The notes under the pieces: generated by a model
The model's database searches: none
Seen by the model: only the letters and a program-made list of their open reading frames with translations
Told to the model about the DNA's origin: nothing
Assembly (NCBI RefSeq): GCF_900636965.1
Contig: NZ_LR134331.1
Coordinates: 1,612,001 to 1,676,000 of the forward strand
Source of the DNA: Lacticaseibacillus rhamnosus
GTDB lineage: Bacteria > Bacillota > Bacilli > Lactobacillales > Lactobacillaceae
Direction: 5' to 3'
Length of the DNA stretch: 64,000 bases
Shown: piece after piece, positions 30,117 to 39,500 of the stretch
How the letters are laid out: the number at the start of each line of letters is the position of its first letter
Numbering within the stretch: the first letter of the stretch is position 1
Made by a program: the position numbers and the translations under genes

Positions 30117-30143
30117 AAAAAAAAAGACCGTTTCCGGCCTTTT
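30117..30143 (-). terminator. Terminator after rplS
   Basis: AAGGCCG pairs with CGGTCTT around GAAA on the minus strand, followed by nine T. It starts a few bases behind the rplS stop. Confidence 0.9.
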
Positions 30144-30148
30144 CCATA

Positions 30149-30496
30149 TTAACGACGCTTTTCGCGGATACGTGCTGCTTTGCCGCGGAGTGCGCGTAGG
30201 TAGTAGAGTTTTGCCCGACGAACTTGGCCGTGACGGGTTACTTCGATCTTTTCGACCCGTGGTGAGTGTAACGGGAAGGTTCGTTCGACGCCGACACCGT
30301 TAGAGATCTTACGGACGGTGTAAGTAGCTGAAATGCCAACACCGTGACGCTTGATAACAACGCCTTCGAACAACTGAATACGTTCGCGTTCGCCTTCAAC
30401 GATCTTGGCGTGAACACGGACATTGTCACCTGCGCGAAAATCAGGAATGTCGTCGCGTAACTGTTTCTTAGTAATTTCTTGAATCAATGGGTTCAT
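30149..30496 (-). CDS. rplS: Large ribosomal subunit protein bL19
   Basis: 50S protein at the 30S-50S interface. 115 residues from the ATG at 30496 with AAAGGAG upstream; the frame is open to 30529 but L19 begins with [13 protein letters not shown]. Core [19 protein letters not shown] and the [19 protein letters not shown]-terminus are typical. It has its own promoter, separate from trmD. Confidence 0.98.
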   Translation of the reverse strand: MNPLIQEITKKQLRDDIPDFRAGDNVRVHAKIVEGERERIQLFEGVVIKRHGVGISATYTVRKISNGVGVERTFPLHSPRVEKIEVTRHGQVRRAKLYYLRALRGKAARIREKRR

Positions 30497-30569
30497 TGGT
30501 CTTTCTCCTTTGCCGACATTCATAATCATCCCGACCAGCGGAATGCCGTTGATATGTGACGTATCACAA
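30497..30569 (-). promoter_or_regulatory. rplS 5' leader (possible L19 leader)
   Basis: About 73 untranslated bases between the predicted start of transcription and the rplS ATG, with GGCATTCCGCTGGTCGGGATG able to form a hairpin. An L19 leader motif is known in Firmicutes at this place; I infer the match from position only. Confidence 0.4.
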
Positions 30570-30575
30570 TCAATA

Positions 30576-30604
30576 AGTTTAGCATGTCCGTCTTGGCGTG
30601 TAAA
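30576..30604 (-). promoter_or_regulatory. rplS promoter
   Basis: TTTACA (-35), 17-base spacer, TAAACT (-10) preceded by TGC (extended -10) on the minus strand, about 80 bases before the rplS start. Confidence 0.8.
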
Positions 30605-30700
30605 GGTAAAATTCTTTACCTACTCGCAAAGTATCGATCGCAAAGAAATGGCTGCCTTATCAACCTTCACTCTTTTTATTGGCTAAAGACACGCCACTCC

Positions 30701-31486
30701 TTAATCAACGTCTTGATTGCTTATTGTTCCTTTTAACCGCTCTTCCGCAGCTTTTGTCGCTTCTTCCGTCTTGACTTCACGTAACAAGCGCATCGCATCC
30801 TGATCAAGGTGGGCAGCTTGTAAAAGATCGGGTCGCCGCAAATAAGTTCGGCGCAGACTTTCCTTTAACCGCCAGCGGGCAATGAGTTGATGATTGCCGT
30901 TTTGCAACACTTCTGGCACCTTCATCCCGCGATATTCAGGTGGTCGCGTGTACTGCGGGTATTCCAACAAGCCATTCTCAAAACTGTCGGTATGGGCACT
31001 TTCGTCGTTACCTAAAACTCCCGGCAGCAGGCGCACGATGGCATCAATCATCACCATCGCTGGCAGCTCGCCACCCGTCAAGACATAGTCGCCAAGTGAA
31101 TATTCATCGGTCACCAAGGTGCGAATCCGCTCATCATACCCTTCATAATGCCCACAAATAAATACAAGATGCTCTGCTTGCGAAAGTTCCCGTGCGGCTT
31201 GCTGATCAAACTTCTTGCCAGCCGGATCCATGAGAATCACCCGCTTTGGTCCGGGATGCCGCTGATTAACGCCATCCATCGCCTCAAAAAGCGGTTCCGG
31301 CTTCAACAACATTCCGGCCCCGCCGCCATAAGGGGTATCATCAACATGGTGGTGTTTATCGTGACTATAGCTGCGATAATCAACCACATCAAAATCAAGC
31401 AGATGGCGTTCAAGTGCTTTACCAATCATGCTTTCCCGCAATGGTTCAAACATATTCGGAAATAGGCTTAAAACGTCAATCTGCAT
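30701..31486 (-). CDS. trmD: tRNA (guanine37-N1)-methyltransferase TrmD
   Basis: SPOUT-class enzyme methylating G37 next to the anticodon. 261 residues. N-terminus [20 protein letters not shown]; trefoil-knot SAM site with [13 protein letters not shown] and [18 protein letters not shown]. The ATG at 31486 lies inside the end of rimM (11-base overlap), showing coupling. Standard rpsP-khpA-rimM-trmD order. Confidence 0.98.
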   Translation of the reverse strand: MQIDVLSLFPNMFEPLRESMIGKALERHLLDFDVVDYRSYSHDKHHHVDDTPYGGGAGMLLKPEPLFEAMDGVNQRHPGPKRVILMDPAGKKFDQQAARELSQAEHLVFICGHYEGYDERIRTLVTDEYSLGDYVLTGGELPAMVMIDAIVRLLPGVLGNDESAHTDSFENGLLEYPQYTRPPEYRGMKVPEVLQNGNHQLIARWRLKESLRRTYLRRPDLLQAAHLDQDAMRLLREVKTEEATKAAEERLKGTISNQDVD

Positions 31487-31994
31487 CGTCAATCAACCCT
31501 TCCGGTACGATGACATGTGCCTCTTTTTGCTCAAGGTCAATTGTTTGTACCACTGATTTTAGGAATGGTAAAAGCAACTCACTTTTGCCAGGACGCGGAA
31601 TCACCCAAACATCATTAGGGCCGGGACTTAAGATTTCGCTGACTTTGCCTAACGTCTGGCCATGTTCATCAATCACCGTTAACCCAATAATGTCCTTATA
31701 ATAGTAACTGCCTTCTTCAAGTGGCTTCAATGCCGCCTCGGTCACTTGTAACTTCTTGCCTTTAAACGGTAACACCTGATTAATATCGGTATAGTCTTTA
31801 AACGTCAGCATCGTGAGTCCTTTATGCTGGCGAACCGAGTTAATCGTCAAGGCTGTCTTCGGCGTGGTTGCAACATAGACCTTGTTGCCAACTTTAAACC
31901 GCTGTTCCGGAAAATCAGTCGTCACCAATACGCGGACCTCACCCCGAATGCCGTGCGTATTTACAATCGTACCAATATCATAGTAATCTGGCAT
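31476..31994 (-). CDS. rimM: 16S rRNA processing protein RimM
   Basis: 30S maturation factor acting on the 3' domain with S19. 172 residues from the ATG at 31994 with GAGGTGA; the longer frame upstream has no support. N-terminal [17 protein letters not shown] and a C-terminal PRC-barrel ([34 protein letters not shown]). It follows khpA behind a strong hairpin terminator. Confidence 0.97.
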   Translation of the reverse strand: MPDYYDIGTIVNTHGIRGEVRVLVTTDFPEQRFKVGNKVYVATTPKTALTINSVRQHKGLTMLTFKDYTDINQVLPFKGKKLQVTEAALKPLEEGSYYYKDIIGLTVIDEHGQTLGKVSEILSPGPNDVWVIPRPGKSELLLPFLKSVVQTIDLEQKEAHVIVPEGLIDDAD

Positions 31995-32030
31995 TTTCTC
32001 ACCTCTGTGTGCTGTCGTTTCTTTCAAAAT

Positions 32031-32063
32031 AAAAAGACCAGCGCAATATGCGCCAGTCTTTTT
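32031..32063 (-). terminator. Terminator overlapping the khpA stop, before rimM
   Basis: AAAGACTGGCGCA pairs perfectly with TGCGCCAGTCTTT-type arms (13 bp, one G-T pair) and ends in TTTTT on the minus strand. It covers the khpA stop codon and would limit read-through from rpsP-khpA into rimM-trmD. Confidence 0.88.
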
Positions 32064-32316
32064 ATTTTGCATGCGGCGCGTCCAAAATATTGAGCCGCAC
32101 CCGTTTGCTATACGGGCTTTTTACACTGTATACAATGGTTCGAATTGCCTGGGCAACTCGCCCCTGTTTACCGATGACGCGGCCGACATCTTCAGGCGCA
32201 ACAGCCAAATCGAAGGCCATATACTCGTCTGTTTCGTGTGCCGTCACCGCCACGGCTTCTGGTTTGGTAACCAACGGGGTAACGATGGCTTTAATTAAGC
32301 TGCCGATATCCACCAT
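32062..32316 (-). CDS. khpA: KH-domain RNA-binding protein KhpA
   Basis: 84-residue single KH domain protein (YlqC), partner of KhpB/EloR in controlling cell elongation in related cocci. The KH loop reads VIGKQGRVAQAIRTIV. AAAGGCGG site; 12 bases behind rpsP. Confidence 0.96.
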   Translation of the reverse strand: MVDIGSLIKAIVTPLVTKPEAVAVTAHETDEYMAFDLAVAPEDVGRVIGKQGRVAQAIRTIVYSVKSPYSKRVRLNILDAPHAK

Positions 32317-32328
32317 TAATAACCGCCT

Positions 32329-32604
32329 TTATTTCTTGGCAAAGCGCGCTTCGTGATACTTCTGCATGATGCCCTTGCTACCAAGCAAGTTACGTACAGT
32401 ATCTGAAGGCTGTGCGCCTTTTTGAAGCCAGTTCAAAATATCTTCTTCATTTAACTTTAAATCGACTGGATTAGTCAACGGGTTGTAATAGCCCACGGCC
32501 TCGATGAAACGACCGTCACGCGGCGAACGTGAGTCTGCTACAACGATCCGGTAGAAAGGCTTACGCTTTGAACCCATCCGCTTTAAACGAATTTTAACTG
32601 CCAC
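32329..32604 (-). CDS. rpsP: Small ribosomal subunit protein bS16
   Basis: 91 residues. The start is a GTG at 32604 with GGAGGTGG before it, giving V-A-V-K-I-R-L-K as in other S16 proteins; the frame runs further up to 32643 without support. Core [19 protein letters not shown] and IEAVGYYNP are typical. First gene of the rpsP-khpA-rimM-trmD unit. Confidence 0.98.
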   Translation of the reverse strand: MAVKIRLKRMGSKRKPFYRIVVADSRSPRDGRFIEAVGYYNPLTNPVDLKLNEEDILNWLQKGAQPSDTVRNLLGSKGIMQKYHEARFAKK

Positions 32605-32638
32605 TAAGTCCACCTCCTGCTCATTTATCAACCTTGAT

Positions 32639-32667
32639 AGCATAGCAAAAATATTTTAAGCTGTAAA
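32639..32667 (-). promoter_or_regulatory. rpsP promoter
   Basis: TTTACA (-35), 17 bases, TATGCT (-10) on the minus strand. The -35 lies in one arm of a small hairpin (TGTAAAG/CTTTACA) just behind the ffh stop. Confidence 0.82.
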
Positions 32668-32699
32668 GCCTTTTTTCTTTACACAGGAAATTGTTCTGA

Positions 32700-34136
32700 T
32701 TATGAATGGAATCGCTTGGCCTTTTTAAGCCGTTTTTTCTTGTTCCGCTTTTGCTTGCGAACCATGGAATTCATGGCCATTTTGCCTAGTTTGCCGGAAA
32801 CACCGCCACCCATAAGTCCATCAAGGCCCTTCATATTGCCTTTGCTCATTTGGTTCATCATTTGCTTACTTTGGTTGAACTGTTTAATCATGCGGTTAAC
32901 TTCAACAACCGGACGACCGGAACCAGCAGCAATCCGGCGCCGACGACTGGGATTGAGCAGATCGGGATCTTCGCGCTCTTTGGGGGTCATGGAATAAACA
33001 ATAGCCTTCATATGCGCAATATCTTTGGGATCCATTTTGACGTTTGCTAAGGCCTTGTTATTGGCCATTCCGGGAATCATCTTCATGATGTCTTCCAGCG
33101 GGCCCATTTTGCTGATCTGATCCATTTGATCGAGAAAGTCGTTGAAGTCAAACGAATTTTCGCGGATTTTCTCAGCCATTTCCTGAGCTTGTTTCTCATC
33201 GTAGGTCTTTTGCGCCTTGTCAATCAGCGTCAGCATGTCACCCATGCCAAGAATACGGTTCGCCATGCGGTCGGGATAAAAGACATCTAAGGCGTCCATC
33301 TTTTCGCCTTGCCCAATGAACTTAATCGGTTTACCCGTTACCGCGCGAATTGACAGCGCCGCCCCACCACGGGTATCGCCGTCTAATTTGGTTAAAACAA
33401 CACCGGTAATATCAAGCTGCTCATTGAACCCTTTGGCCACATCAACTGCGGCTTGACCGGTCATTGCGTCAACCACGAGTAAGATATCATTTGGGTGCGC
33501 AAGTTCTTTGATGTTTTTCAGCTCGGTCATGAGTTTTTCATCAATTTGCAACCGGCCCGCAGTATCAATCAGGACATAATCGTTTTTGTTTTCTTTGGCA
33601 GTCGCCAGCCCTTGACGCACAATTTCAACGGGATCCGTGTCCGTGCCCATTTCAAAAACCGGAACATTGAGTTGTTTACCAATGGTTTGCAACTGATCAA
33701 TGGCGGCAGGCCGGTAGACGTCAGCCGCGATGAGCAACGGCCGCGCCTTTTCATTCTCCATCAAATACTTGGAAAGCTTGCCGACTGTGGTGGTTTTCCC
33801 GGCCCCTTGCAACCCGGCCATCATGATAACGGTCGGAATGTGCGGTGCCTTGTTGAGCGGAACTGCCGCCTCGCCCATCGTTTTGACTAACTCATCATTA
33901 ACAATTTTTATAATCTGTTGCGCCGGCGTCAGACTTTCAAGCACTTCCGAGCCGACTGCCTTGGTCCGAACATTCTTGATGAAGGTTTTGACCACATCAA
34001 AATTGACATCGGCTTCCAGCAATGCCAGTCGGATCTCACGCATGGCATCGCGCACATCGCTTTCACTGACCTTGCCTTTACGTCTCAGTCCGCTAAAGGC
34101 TTTTTGTAACCGTTCTGATAATCCTTCAAATGCCAT
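32700..34136 (-). CDS. ffh: Signal recognition particle protein Ffh
   Basis: SRP54 GTPase that targets membrane proteins to FtsY and the Sec translocon. 478 residues: N domain, G domain with GLQGAGKTTTVGKL, DTAGRLQID and TKLDGDTRGGAALS, and a methionine-rich M domain with MMNQMSKGNMKGLDGLMGG and a basic C-terminal tail. It follows ylxM by 12 bases; strong GGGGG site. Confidence 0.98.
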   Translation of the reverse strand: MAFEGLSERLQKAFSGLRRKGKVSESDVRDAMREIRLALLEADVNFDVVKTFIKNVRTKAVGSEVLESLTPAQQIIKIVNDELVKTMGEAAVPLNKAPHIPTVIMMAGLQGAGKTTTVGKLSKYLMENEKARPLLIAADVYRPAAIDQLQTIGKQLNVPVFEMGTDTDPVEIVRQGLATAKENKNDYVLIDTAGRLQIDEKLMTELKNIKELAHPNDILLVVDAMTGQAAVDVAKGFNEQLDITGVVLTKLDGDTRGGAALSIRAVTGKPIKFIGQGEKMDALDVFYPDRMANRILGMGDMLTLIDKAQKTYDEKQAQEMAEKIRENSFDFNDFLDQMDQISKMGPLEDIMKMIPGMANNKALANVKMDPKDIAHMKAIVYSMTPKEREDPDLLNPSRRRRIAAGSGRPVVEVNRMIKQFNQSKQMMNQMSKGNMKGLDGLMGGGVSGKLGKMAMNSMVRKQKRNKKKRLKKAKRFHS

Positions 34137-34148
34137 AGTATCCCCCTG

Positions 34149-34490
34149 TTATTTCGCAGTTTGATCCGCGACTCGTTCTAATAATGTACTTAAATTCTTG
34201 TCACTTGGATAATGCGTGCGGACATAGCCGACCAGGGCATCCACCGCCTCATTTTGTGCCTGGTAGTTGGCAAAAAGATGCAGTTTCTGCTCATACTCTT
34301 CCAAACTGGCTTCCGTGCGGCGAATATTGTCATACACCGCCTGACGTGACACGTTAAACTCCGTGGCAATCTCGCCTAGCGAATAATCATCACCATAGTA
34401 CAAGGCAAGATAAGCATGCTGTTTATCAGTCAATAACGGGCCATAAAACTCAAACAACGAGTTCATTCGATAATTTTTTTCGATTTCCAT
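34149..34490 (-). CDS. ylxM: UPF0122 family HTH protein YlxM
   Basis: 113 residues, sigma-70 region 4-like helix-turn-helix ([20 protein letters not shown]). Nearly always next to ffh in Firmicutes and thought to bind SRP components. Start ATG 34490 with AAAGGA. Promoter at 34562-34590. Confidence 0.95.
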   Translation of the reverse strand: MEIEKNYRMNSLFEFYGPLLTDKQHAYLALYYGDDYSLGEIATEFNVSRQAVYDNIRRTEASLEEYEQKLHLFANYQAQNEAVDALVGYVRTHYPSDKNLSTLLERVADQTAK

Positions 34491-34561
34491 GATGTCATTC
34501 CTTTAATCCCATGATTGCCGGTCTATCAACTACCCGGCCACTCGAACATGGTCCTTGTATA

Positions 34562-34590
34562 AGGATACCGGTATCATTTGAAATGGTCAA
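34562..34590 (-). promoter_or_regulatory. ylxM-ffh promoter
   Basis: TTGACC (-35), 17-base spacer, TATCCT (-10) on the minus strand, about 70 bases before ylxM. A perfect 12-bp palindrome GATACCGGTATC (34564-34575) covers part of the -10 and the spacer. Confidence 0.8.
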
Positions 34591-34606
34591 TTAACGTTTT
34601 TATTTT

Positions 34607-34726
34607 GTGAGCGTGAGCCGGCGCGCTTAGAAGTCGGAGTGTAAGTGACCTCGGACGTAATGGCCGGGCTTTGGCCATTGCGGCTGAGGTCCTTACACGC
34701 AGGCTTCTGCGCCGGGGAACGCGTTA
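34607..34726. repeat. Single copy of the palindromic repeat upstream of ylxM
   Basis: Same orientation as the infB array. CCGGCGC pairs with GCGCCGG where array units have CTGGCGC/GCGCCAG; AGAAG, GTGTAAG, CCTC and TGGCC stems and the GGGCTTT loop are kept; ends GAACGCGTTA like the array units. Confidence 0.92.
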
Positions 34727-34895
34727 TAGCGTGCATGTCGTGGCAACTGAACCCGCTACCGCTCCGCCAGCTCTTGCTTTTTATAAGTGCCGTGCAAAAA
34801 GGTGACTTGTAGGAAATCTAATCAGGCGCATACTCGCTAAACTATGAAACCGATTCCATCATATGCTATTATACCTTTAAAAAGGAGCAACCTTT

Positions 34896-35087
34896 ATGCC
34901 AAAAACAACACTAACCTTAACAAGCTCAGATTCACAAAATATTGATGACCTAATCGCAGCAGTAACGCAGAAGCTTGATCAAACCGGGTACGGATTCTTG
35001 GCGATTGCTTTTGCTCAAGAGTTGGCTTACCACCAAAGTGATGCCGACAAGTTGGCGTTGATCAAGGAATACGTAACAATCCAATAA
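34896..35087 (+). CDS. Small hypothetical protein, 63 residues
   Basis: ATG with AAAAAGGAG eight bases before. Text MPKTTLTLTSSDSQNIDDLI, then QKLDQTGYGFLAIAFAQELA and a helical C-terminus. Soluble, acidic, no known motif. A weak TGC-TATTAT extended -10 lies 23 bases before the ribosome-site region. I do not recognise a family; probably Lactobacillus-specific. Confidence 0.72.
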   Translation: MPKTTLTLTSSDSQNIDDLIAAVTQKLDQTGYGFLAIAFAQELAYHQSDADKLALIKEYVTIQ

Positions 35088-35116
35088 TTCGCGATTTCCA
35101 GTTTTCCCCTATTTCG

Positions 35117-35125
35117 TGGTACACT
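35117..35125 (+). promoter_or_regulatory. Candidate extended -10 for the 104-residue membrane protein gene
   Basis: TGG-TACACT, 29 bases before the ATG at 35154; no clear -35. Confidence 0.45.
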
Positions 35126-35153
35126 GAACATGTGAAAAATTGGAGGGAAGAAT

Positions 35154-35468
35154 ATGGTCGCAACCTTTATTTACTGGGCCGTGTTTGCTGTTCTTGCTGC
35201 TTGGGGATTGTGGAGTTTGGTTTTCTCATGTGTTTACCTGAGCAACCACGAAAACGGCAACTTATGGTTCTTTGCTATTATCAATGCCATCTTTGGCCTT
35301 TTGGGCTGGTTGTTCGCATGGATCATGAGTAACACCGCATGGCAGCAATACTGGTTTGCAAGTAAGGTTCAGCCATCTGCATGGTTTACTTACCTGCTGA
35401 TCGGTTACCTTGTCTTGATTGTCTTGCAGGTCGTACTTGGCCGGGAAAAGCAAGTCCAGACAGCTTAA
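35154..35468 (+). CDS. Small membrane protein of unknown function, 104 residues
   Basis: Three predicted membrane helices: about residues 4-29 (TFIYWAVFAVLAAWGLWSLV), 39-61 (LWFFAIINAIFGLLGWLF) and 77-95 (FTYLLIGYLVLIVLQVVLG), with many tryptophans. GGAGGG site. No catalytic motif seen and no family recognised. It is followed by a bidirectional terminator shared with ftsY. Confidence 0.78.
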   Translation: MVATFIYWAVFAVLAAWGLWSLVFSCVYLSNHENGNLWFFAIINAIFGLLGWLFAWIMSNTAWQQYWFASKVQPSAWFTYLLIGYLVLIVLQVVLGREKQVQTA

Positions 35469-35487
35469 TCATTGGTTCACGAAACGC

Positions 35488-35526
35488 AAAAATCGTCACA
35501 CCTTAGACCTAGGTGTGACGATTTTT
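35488..35526. terminator. Bidirectional terminator
   Basis: AAAAATCGTCACACCT pairs with AGGTGTGACGATTTTT around a short loop, with A/T runs on both sides. Serves the plus-strand membrane protein gene and ftsY. Confidence 0.93.
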
Positions 35527-35539
35527 ATATGCACGCCAT

Positions 35540-36535
35540 TTAGGCATCAATTTGAATTAAACCCTTAAAAAGCCCAGCGACAAATTTAGTCGGATCAAAG
35601 GCTTGTAAATCATCCATCTTTTCACCTAAGCCGACCAGCTTGACCGGAACATGCAACTCATTCCGGATCGCAAGCACAATGCCGCCTTTACCAGAACCAT
35701 CTAGCTTGGTCAAAACGATACCGGTAATTTGGGTTGTTTGATTGAACTCCTTGGCCTGATTCAACGCATTTTGCCCTGTCGTTGCGTCCAGAACCAGCAA
35801 GACTTCCTGCGGTGCATCAGGCAACTCGCGGACAATCACCCGCTTGATCTTGTTTAGCTCGTTCATTAAGTTGACTTTGTTTTGCAAGCGGCCGGCAGTG
35901 TCTACCAGCACAACATCATAACCTTCATCTTTAGCCCGTTTAACCCCGTCAAAGACAACTGCGGCTGGATCACCGCCTGGATTCGTTGCCACAACCGGCA
36001 CTTCAACCCGGCGGCCCCATTCCTGCAACTGTTGGATGGCACCGGCACGAAAAGTATCAGCAGCCACTAACAAAACGCGTTTACCTTCTTCTTTGAGTTG
36101 ATGAGCCAATTTGCCGACTGTTGTGGTTTTACCCGCACCGTTGACACCGACAAATAGGAAAACGGTTGGCCCTTCTTCGGCAAAATGCAGCTGATTGTCC
36201 TCACCTTTGCCTGCTTCACCATACATATCGACCAACTTTTCGACGATCACCCGCGAAACCGCCTTGGGATCTTTAGCATTTTTGAGTTTCACTTCTTCGC
36301 GCAACTCATCACTAAGCCGCACCGCCGTTTCAAACCCGACATCGGATTCGATCAGCATTTCTTCAAGATCATCGAAAAAATCTTCATCAACCGTGCGAAA
36401 GTTGGCAAACAGTGCATTCAGCTTTTCACCAAAACTACTACGGCTTTTTTCCAGGCCTTCATCGTATTTATTTTCTTCAGGCGTCTCCGGCTCAGTACCG
36501 GTGAACGCTTTTTTAATCGCATCAAAAAGTCCCAT
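35540..36535 (-). CDS. ftsY: Signal recognition particle receptor FtsY
   Basis: SRP receptor GTPase. 331 residues with a short acidic A domain (about 1-35), N domain, and G domain with GVNGAGKTTTVGKLA, DTAGRLQNKVNLM and TKLDGSGKGG. Its ATG overlaps the smc stop by one base (TAATG). Last gene of rnc-smc-ftsY. Confidence 0.98.
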   Translation of the reverse strand: MGLFDAIKKAFTGTEPETPEENKYDEGLEKSRSSFGEKLNALFANFRTVDEDFFDDLEEMLIESDVGFETAVRLSDELREEVKLKNAKDPKAVSRVIVEKLVDMYGEAGKGEDNQLHFAEEGPTVFLFVGVNGAGKTTTVGKLAHQLKEEGKRVLLVAADTFRAGAIQQLQEWGRRVEVPVVATNPGGDPAAVVFDGVKRAKDEGYDVVLVDTAGRLQNKVNLMNELNKIKRVIVRELPDAPQEVLLVLDATTGQNALNQAKEFNQTTQITGIVLTKLDGSGKGGIVLAIRNELHVPVKLVGLGEKMDDLQAFDPTKFVAGLFKGLIQIDA

Positions 36536-39500
36536 TAACTTGTCGCCTCTTTCTGTGATTGGTCCAAACTAACGGCCATAATTCGACTCACACCCGACTC
36601 CTGCATGGTCACCCCATATAAGACATTGGCTGCAACCATCGTACCATGACGGTGAGTAATGACAATAAACTGAGTTGCACTGGCATAATGGCGTAGGAAT
36701 TCGCCAAACCGGTTCACATTAACGTCATCCAGTGAGGCTTCAACTTCATCCAGAATGGAAAATGGCACCGGCCGCACTTTGAGAATCGCAAATAACAACA
36801 CGATTGCCGTCAATGCCCGTTCGCCTCCAGACAACAGCGATAGGCGGGTTAACTTCTTGCCAGGCGGCTGTGCAGAAATCTCAATGCCCGTCGTCAACAG
36901 ATCATCCGGATTGGTCAGGCTTAAATGCGCGTGACCGCCACCAAACATCTGCGGGAAGATAGCTTCAAATGCACTATTTGTCTGATCAAACATGGCTTTG
37001 AATCTGGTCTTGACCGTTTCATCCAATTCATGCATCGTAGCGACTAGCTGTTGTTTAGCCGCTAAAAGATCATCCTGCTGCTTGGTGAGAAATTCGTACC
37101 GTTCATTAACTTCTTTAAATTGGTCAATCGCATTTAAATTAACCGGACCTAATTCATCTATTCCTCGCTTCAACAGTTTCAATTTGCTCTTAAGCTCAGG
37201 AATCGGGGCATGATCCGCCGCAACTGCTGCTTTAGCTGCTTCATAAGTTAACTGATAATCTTCAGCCAAAGTATTCAGCCGCGCATCCAGCCCCAGTTTC
37301 ACGCGATTAAGCGCAACCGCTTGCTGTTCAGAAGTCGCCATCGCCTGATGCTGCTGATCATAAGTGGTCGTGATCCTGGCTGAGATGTCGCTTAATTTTC
37401 CGCGATTAGCCGCTTTTTCCTGCGTCAGCTTAGTTTGATCGGCTTTAAGCTGCGTCAGTTCTTTTTTCAAGCTGGCAATTGTTGCGGTCCGGCTTTCCTT
37501 TTCCGCGGCAGTTTCCTTGGCGGTTGCCGTAATGTGCGCAATTCGTTGTTGAAGCTCAGTTGACTGGGTTTGCGCATCGGTCGCTTGCGCCTGCCATTGC
37601 TGCTGCTGATCGTGGAGCGTTTGCAGATCATTCGCGATGACGGCTAACTTGGTCTTTAAACCATTAACGGCTGCTGCTTGCTTAGAACTCGAGTCAGCTG
37701 CAGCAACAGCGGCTTCCTTAAGCTGCTCAATCTTGGCCTGTGCATCGGCAATTTCTTTGGCAATCTTTTGACCTGCTTGATGTAAATCAGCCAACTTGGT
37801 ACTCAAATCAGCCTGCGCGGTATTGGCCTGTTGTGCGGCTGCCAATTGCCGCTGCGCCTGCCGCAATGTCTCGGCTTGGGCATTATGCTGACTGGTAATG
37901 GCAGTAAGATCGGCTGCTAATGCTTGCGCTTGAGCAGTAGCAGTTTGCCAGGCTTCCTGCGCCGCGTTTTCCTGTTTGGTCAAGGTCGTCAAATCCGCTT
38001 GCTTTTGCTTCAAATCTGCAACCAGATCCTGCAATTGCGTTTTGAGGTGGCGCGCTTCTTGATTACGCGCCAGTGGTGAGGCTTGCCGGCCTTGCTTAAC
38101 CTGGCCACCCGTCAGCGAGCCGCCTGGGTTTAAAATATCCCCAGCGGTTGTGACGATGCGATACCGATGATGCGTTGTATTGGCAATGACAATCGCATGT
38201 GGCAAGGTGTCCACAATTAACACACTACCCAGCAAGTTCGCCATCACGGCTTTCAAATCAGCTGGATACTGTGCCAGTTGCAACCCTGTTCCTAAAAAGC
38301 CGTCTGCACCTTCAACTAACTGCAAAACCGCACTTGGCAATTCCCGCGGCCGCATCACCGCAGCCGGCAGGAAGGTTGCCCGACCAGCACGCTGTTGTTT
38401 CAAAAGACTGATAGCGCGTTGTGCAGCTGCCTCATCACGCGTCACAATGGCTTGTAAATTACTGCCTAACGCTAAATCAAACGCTTGCTGGTAAGCAGAT
38501 GGCACCTCAAGTAATTCCGCGACCGCCCCGATGACACCTGGTAAGGAAGCTTTATGTTTCAACACCACCCGCACACCATTATAAAAACCGGCATAATCTT
38601 CATTTAATTCGGACAAGGTTTCATATCGAGCCCGCGCGCGCTGATAAGTCGCCATCTCATCTTGATAAGTCTGCTGCTGATCAGTTCGTACTTTTTGAAT
38701 TTGTGTCAGCTTGTCTTTGGCTTCTTCTGCCGCCGCTTGTTGTTGATCGACTTTGGTTTGAAGCTGCTGCTGTTGATTCAATAGTATATTAACTTTGGCT
38801 TCCTGATCCTGAGCCTGTTTACTCAGCTCATAAATCCGGCGATCATGCGCGGCATTTTGACTCGCTGCCAGTTGCTGATCTTTTTGTAAAGCGGCCTGCG
38901 CATTTTTGTTATCCGCCTGGGCTTTTAACAAATCAATGTAATGATTCTGCACCGTTTCCAATTGCCGATTAATGGCTGCCGGATCTTGGCTGGCTTGCTT
39001 TTGTTGGGCCAATTGCGTTTTGAGCTCAAGTTGTTTGGCTTGAGCCGTCTTGGCTTGCTTAGCCAAATCCGCTAGCCGCTGGTTGGCTTCGGTTAACGAT
39101 TGCTGCGTATGGGCCAGACGTTCTTTCAAATCAGCCAGAGTCGTTGCTGCATTAGCCGACCGTTCACTGGATAAATTAGCCTCACCGCTGAGATTCTCCA
39201 GTTTCATCGACCGACTTAAGACTTGATCGTTAAGGTGATTCAGCTGTTCTTCATACTGGTGATCAACCGCACTCAGCTGTTCGGATTGATGCTCCAAGTC
39301 CTTAACCTTAGCCGTCAATGCCGCAATTGTTGCTTTGGTAACCTTGGCCTCACCTTGCGTTTTCTCCTGTTCAGCCGCCAGCTGCTCAATTTCAAGTGCC
39401 AACAAGGTTTGATGGATCCGGTGATAATCAGCTGATTGCTGTTGGTAATCCTTGGCCAACGAGGCTTGTTCCCGCAACGGTTCAACCTGATGTTTCAACT

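Larger units (their letters stand above)
29821..30148. other. rplS to small-gene intergenic region
   Basis: 328 bases holding the rplS terminator, one full palindromic repeat (29997-30112), one worn half-copy (29903-29954) and a G-run. A frame of 70 codons across this stretch (29813-30025) overlaps the repeats and has no ribosome site, so I do not count it as a gene. Confidence 0.7.
34491..34895. other. Divergent region between ylxM and a small plus-strand gene
   Basis: 405 bases. It contains the ylxM-ffh promoter with an overlapping palindrome, one full palindromic repeat (34607-34726) and about 130 bases of unassigned sequence before the small plus-strand gene. A 25-codon frame at 34735 without ribosome site is not counted. 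Confidence 0.7.

Noticed and set aside
34735-34812. 25-codon plus-strand frame before the 63-residue gene
   Set aside because: No ribosome site and no protein-like pattern beyond chance.
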